Assembly: GCF_020253645.1 (NCBI RefSeq)
Contig: NZ_JADCBG010000028.1
Span: 1 to 64,000, forward strand
DNA length: 64,000 nucleotides
Origin: Phenylobacterium sp.
GTDB taxonomy: Bacteria; Pseudomonadota; Alphaproteobacteria; Caulobacterales; Caulobacteraceae
Direction of reading: 5' to 3'
Positions 61,149 to 64,000 of this stretch are shown here, one piece after another. The number at the start of each line of letters is the position of its first letter. Within the stretch, counting starts at the first letter, position 1. Position numbers and translations under genes: made by a program. The notes beneath the pieces were generated by a model that had not been told where the DNA came from, searched no databases, and saw nothing but the letters and a program-made list of their open reading frames with translations.

Positions 61149-61805
61149 CTAGAACCGTCGCGAGACACCGACCAGGAGGTCGAACGTCTGATAGTCGGCC
61201 TTCAGCGTCCTGCCAGAACCCCGGGGACTGGGATTGTCGATGGCGAAGACGCGGACCTCCCCGAACCCTGACCAGCGGTCGTTGAGCGGGAGCTCGGCCC
61301 CGGCGATGCCCTGATAGGCGAAGCGACCGGAGGTGGAGTACTGGCCCACAGCGCCGGGCGGAGGAGTGGCGGGACCGGTGAGGTCGAAGTCCACCTCGCG
61401 GGTAAAGCCGACGCCCGCGCCCACATAGGGACGAATGGGGCCGACCTCGCCGAAGCTGTAGAGGCCGTTCACCATGATGGAGGTCGAGGCGTAGTCGCCG
61501 CCCCTGGCGAAGCTGGCGGGCAGTCTCCTGGCGTCGCTCGAGCGGTAGGTATACTCGATCTCGGCCTTCCAGGGGCCCTCATAGTCATAGCCGAAGGCGC
61601 CGCCGACCAGCAGCCCGCCGTCGAACCGGGCGCTCGCCGAGGACGCGCCGACGCTCACCGTCGTATTGTTGAGGGTCGAGATCCCGCCGTAGGCGCGAGC
61701 ATAGAACCCCGCCCCGTCACCGCCGTCCTGGGCGAACGCGGCGGCGCCGCCCAAGCCTGTGCACGCCATCGCTAGGGCGAAGATGGTAAGTCCGCGTTTA
61801 ATCAT
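61149..61805 (-). CDS. Outer-membrane beta-barrel protein (Opa/OmpA-like porin fold)
   Basis: Protein of 218 residues with a signal peptide (1-25, ending AFAQ), then alternating polar/hydrophobic strands of an eight-stranded barrel: FYARAYGGIS, WKAEIEYTYRSS, PYVGAGVGFTRE, and a terminal Phe (GVSRRF) recognised by the BAM complex. Function unknown. ATG 61805 with GGAG eight bases upstream. Its upstream region carries a 21-bp-spaced direct repeat, a candidate target of the neighbouring LytTR regulator. Confidence 0.87.
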   Translation of the reverse strand: MIKRGLTIFALAMACTGLGGAAAFAQDGGDGAGFYARAYGGISTLNNTTVSVGASSASARFDGGLLVGGAFGYDYEGPWKAEIEYTYRSSDARRLPASFARGGDYASTSIMVNGLYSFGEVGPIRPYVGAGVGFTREVDFDLTGPATPPPGAVGQYSTSGRFAYQGIAGAELPLNDRWSGFGEVRVFAIDNPSPRGSGRTLKADYQTFDLLVGVSRRF

Positions 61806-61869
61806 GTCGTTGTCTCCGTGTCTGCGACGGGCTGGCAGATAGGGTGGCGCGGACGTCGGACAACGTCGA

Positions 61870-61903
61870 CCTGCACGAACGGCGCATACGCCTGCACCAA
61901 CGG
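61870..61903 (-). promoter_or_regulatory. Direct repeat, candidate LytTR operator
   Basis: Read on the minus strand, CCGTTGGTGCAGG (61903-61891) and CCGTTCGTGCAGG (61882-61870) differ by one base and start exactly 21 bp apart, two helical turns. LytTR regulators bind such pairs; the AlgR core is CCGTTCGTC. It lies 65-98 bases before the outer-membrane protein gene, just downstream of the LytTR gene. Confidence 0.65.
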
Positions 61904-61925
61904 TCCGTCGGCCTCCCGGCGGCGG

Positions 61926-62789
61926 TCAGTCGACGCCGAGACGGGCGATCACCTCGGCCTGGCGCCGCCGCCCGACGGGCAGCCTCGCGCCGGTGTCCAG
62001 AATGCAGAAAACCTGTCCGTCTCGCCGACGGAGCTCGGACACATGGGCGTGAGCCACCCAGTGGGAGCGGTGGATCTGCGAGCCTTCCCATCCGCAGGCC
62101 GTGAGCTCCGCGACCGCTTGGCCGAACGGATAGAGGATCAGGGCGTTCCCGGCGCTGGTCTCGACGCGGAGATAGTGGAGTTCGGCGGTCAGAGCGACAA
62201 GGTCCCGCCCCAGGGTCGGTGGGGTGCGAGACCAGAAGAGCACCTCGCCCGCCTCTGGAGGCCGCACTGAAGAGGAGGGTGGCGTCGGATCCGCCACCGC
62301 CGGTACAGGCCCCGGGGCGCTCCCGCCCCGCACTCCGGAAACCGGGACGCTCAGGTTTCGGGCGGCGTTCAGGCCCAGCCAGGCGAAGACGGCGGGGGGT
62401 GCGATGTTAACGAAGTCACCGAAGATCCGGTGGGGCAGGGAAAGGTCTCCCTCATCCAGGACCGCTTCCAGGCCGAAGAGGTCATCGAGAAAGACCCCCA
62501 ACGGCGCAAAGAGTGCAGTTCCAGCAAGGCCCGCGATCAGGATCTGAGTCCAGAACGGCAGGCGCCGGGTCGCCACGATCCTGGACAGACCGTACTGGAC
62601 GAGCTGCATCAGGCCGAGGAGGCCCCCGACTTGAAGACACCAGAAGGCCAGCCGCGCCGGAAGCTCGAGGGGCCGGGAGGGCTCCGGTTCCAGGAGGGTG
62701 AAGAGGATGACAAGACCCAGCCCGGCGACCATCAGAAAGACGGGCCAGGACAGCGTGACCGGGCGCGCTTGGCTGGCTTCCGGGGTCAT
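61926..62789 (-). CDS. Membrane-bound LytTR transcription regulator
   Basis: Protein of 287 residues. Four membrane segments occur in the first 155 residues, then a Pro/Ser-rich linker, then a LytTR DNA-binding domain at about 190-287: DLVALTAELHYLRVET, the recognition helix area SQIHRSHWVAHAHVSEL and the final strand RLPVGRRRQAEVIARL. No receiver domain, so it is not a normal response regulator; the membrane part may sense the signal. ATG 62789. It is upstream of the outer-membrane protein gene on the same strand. Confidence 0.9.
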   Translation of the reverse strand: MTPEASQARPVTLSWPVFLMVAGLGLVILFTLLEPEPSRPLELPARLAFWCLQVGGLLGLMQLVQYGLSRIVATRRLPFWTQILIAGLAGTALFAPLGVFLDDLFGLEAVLDEGDLSLPHRIFGDFVNIAPPAVFAWLGLNAARNLSVPVSGVRGGSAPGPVPAVADPTPPSSSVRPPEAGEVLFWSRTPPTLGRDLVALTAELHYLRVETSAGNALILYPFGQAVAELTACGWEGSQIHRSHWVAHAHVSELRRRDGQVFCILDTGARLPVGRRRQAEVIARLGVD

Positions 62790-62991
62790 GAAGCTCCTGT
62801 TCCGCCCCGGAAGACCCCTCTTCCGCAGGCTGATCTCAGCCAGGTCCGGATTCGCTCGGGTCGATCCGACGACGACGGGCGCCTCGTTTCCAAGCGGATG
62901 GGCGTCTATCCTGCGCGTAAGACTTTGGCAACAATGAGGACGGCCGACAGCTCCTGGTCCGGGGCGCCATCACGCGCAACAGGCCTTCAGC

Positions 62992-63501
62992 TCAGGCGTG
63001 GAAGGCCGGATGAAAGCCGAAGCGTCCCGCCGGGACCGCGCCGGCCAGGGACAGGACCATGAAGAACTCGGCGGGCTCGGCCTGCGGCGCATGTTCGGGG
63101 GCCGGCCGGAAACCGTGCCTCGGATAGTAGCGGGGGTCGCCGGTGAGAACGCAGCCCCGGGCGTCCCGCGCCGCCAGCCAGAGCCTGACCTCGGCGATCA
63201 GGGCTCCGCCGACCCCCTGTCTCTGGAGGGCCGGTTCGACGGAGATGGGACCCAGGCCGAACCACCCCTCCGCACCGCTCTCGTGGGTGACCGGGGAGAG
63301 GGCGACATGGCCCACGACCCGGCCCTCCTGTTCGGCCACCAGGGAAAGGCTCAGCGCTCCGAGGCGGCGCAGGGCCTCGATCAGCTCCTGTTCGTCGCCG
63401 GCGGCGAAAGCCATGGGCGCAAAGGCCCGCCGGGTGAGGTCATGGATCGCGGGGTGATCCCGCTCTTCCTCGGGCCGGATCCGGATCGACAATGCGCCCA
63501 T
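62992..63501 (-). CDS. GNAT family N-acetyltransferase
   Basis: Protein of 169 residues. VVGHVALSPV, GLGPISVEPALQRQGVGGAL (acetyl-CoA-binding motif) and YYPRHGFRPA are the family landmarks, matching a YhbS-like acetyltransferase. Substrate unknown. ATG 63501. The 200 bases between it and the LytTR gene show no gene. Confidence 0.92.
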   Translation of the reverse strand: MGALSIRIRPEEERDHPAIHDLTRRAFAPMAFAAGDEQELIEALRRLGALSLSLVAEQEGRVVGHVALSPVTHESGAEGWFGLGPISVEPALQRQGVGGALIAEVRLWLAARDARGCVLTGDPRYYPRHGFRPAPEHAPQAEPAEFFMVLSLAGAVPAGRFGFHPAFHA

Positions 63502-63533
63502 GGGAATATCCGGAACCGACTGAGGACGGGAAA

Positions 63534-63609
63534 TGGTGCCGCCTAGGTGACTCGAACACCTGACCTACGCATTACGAATGCGCCGCTCTACCGGCTGAGC
63601 TAAGGCGGC
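63534..63609 (-). tRNA. tRNA-Thr (CGT)
   Basis: Complete cloverleaf on the minus strand. Acceptor GCCGCCT pairs with AGGCGGC, anticodon loop TTCGTAA gives CGT, T-loop TTCGAGT is present, CCA is encoded at 63534-63536. Confidence 0.95.
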
Positions 63610-63651
63610 CCAAGGGCCTGTCGGGCGCCGGGGCCCGCGGACGGGGCCTAC

Positions 63652-64000
63652 TTAGCGTCTCTCGGCGTCCTCGCCAAGCGGCGACGCGCAGGGGGCGGGG
63701 CGACGGGCGGCGGGGCCGTTTCCGGCTCCTCCTCCTCCTCGCCCTGCAGGCCCTCGCCGATGGGGAAGGGCGCCGGCGCCTCCAGAGCCGTGAAATCCTG
63801 CTCGGCGTAAGACATGGGCAGGTCCGGCAGGTCGGAGAGGCCGGGCTCCCGGCGCTCGTGCCGCGGATGGATGAGCTCTCCGGTCTCCGCGAAGCTGACC
63901 GCGAGGCGCGCCCAGTCGCCCGGCTGGTAGGCGAAGGCCCGGCCCTCGGGGTCCAGGTCGGACCAGTCCGCCTCGCCCGGTGCGGAAATCCCGCGACCAC
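63652..64000 (-). CDS. Hypothetical protein, C-terminal part (5' end outside window)
   Basis: About 116 residues of an open frame entering from the right edge and stopping at 63652. It reads with good coding character: SDLDPEGRAFAYQPGDWARL, then EPGLSDLPDLPMSYAEQDF, a Glu-rich stretch (EGLQGEEEEEPE), a Pro-rich stretch and a basic tail. I chose this frame over a longer one beside it, which is Arg/Pro-rich and looks like a shadow. No family recognised; an acidic/proline tail suggests a flexible end. Confidence 0.6.
   Translation of the reverse strand, partial: WSRDFRTGRGGLVRPGPRGPGLRLPAGRLGAPRGQLRGDRRAHPSAARAPGARPLRPAGPAHVLRRAGFHGSGGAGALPHRRGPAGRGGGGAGNGPAARRPAPCASPLGEDAERR

Noticed and set aside
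63572..64000. 142-codon minus-strand frame at the right edge
   Set aside because: Arg/Pro/Ser-rich and overlaps tRNA-Thr; the neighbouring frame (63652-64000) has much better coding character.

Overview
The window is GC-rich, tightly packed bacterial chromosome, most likely from an alphaproteobacterium of the Caulobacterales (Caulobacter/Phenylobacterium/Brevundimonas type). This rests on strong third-position GC, a TTAA-N7-TTAA CtrA-type site, an alpha-type yybP-ykoY element before a GDT1 transporter, kynurenine-pathway and acyl-CoA genes of the usual alphaproteobacterial kind, and a palindromic intergenic repeat of a type seen in that order. The genus is inference. Gene starts were chosen by eye from ribosome binding sites and family N-termini.

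Layout. 0-13.1 kb is housekeeping and metabolic: the 3' part of a prolyl oligopeptidase, a phosphatase-ADP-ribosylglycohydrolase fusion, an SDR, a glycosyltransferase-like protein, a thioesterase, an aminoglycoside-phosphotransferase-like kinase, NhaA, a Na+/Ca2+ exchanger, a small membrane protein, an aldehyde dehydrogenase and a DUF1428 protein. 13.4-17.6 kb is a less GC-biased island next to tRNA-Arg(CCG). It carries a BfiI-like phospholipase-D-family nuclease convergent with a 966-residue protein holding two complete TSPPY methyltransferase domains behind a ribbon-helix-helix-like N-terminus; a 9-bp inverted repeat sits at that gene's start. This looks like a type IIS restriction-modification system with both methyltransferases fused.

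18-25.1 kb has a quinone oxidoreductase/SDR pair, then a CtrA-type site, an EF-hand protein, a histidine kinase/response regulator pair, and a convergent HupE/YHYH operon. 25.4-29.6 kb is an accessory island bracketed by imperfect ~455-bp direct repeats that each span the YHYH/phosphorylase intergenic region. It holds a GNAT acetyltransferase, an alkyltransferase-like protein, an SRPBCC protein and a second, frameshifted YHYH gene, with a nested 35-bp repeat pair.

30-43.3 kb carries an AMP-phosphorylase-type enzyme overlapping a PRPP-synthetase homologue, a quinone oxidoreductase, a manganese-riboswitch-controlled GDT1 transporter, a SAM hydrolase with a serine hydrolase that lacks its serine, an esterase, an acyl-CoA dehydrogenase, a sirtuin, PurU, YggT, tRNA-Ala(CGC), a CBS protein, a glycosylase-fold protein and a strikingly AT-rich membrane gene. 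43.3-48.7 kb is a five-gene sugar-oxidation operon on the minus strand. 48.7-52.1 kb has a CehA/McbA-type hydrolase followed by kynU and kynB. 52.2-64 kb contains polA, a zinc-finger protein, an ABC ATPase, a PliI-type lysozyme inhibitor, a four-gene monooxygenase/SnoaL/kinase/enoyl-CoA hydratase operon, aroQ, an outer-membrane protein probably controlled by the adjacent membrane-bound LytTR regulator, a GNAT protein, tRNA-Thr(CGT) and the 3' end of an unknown gene.
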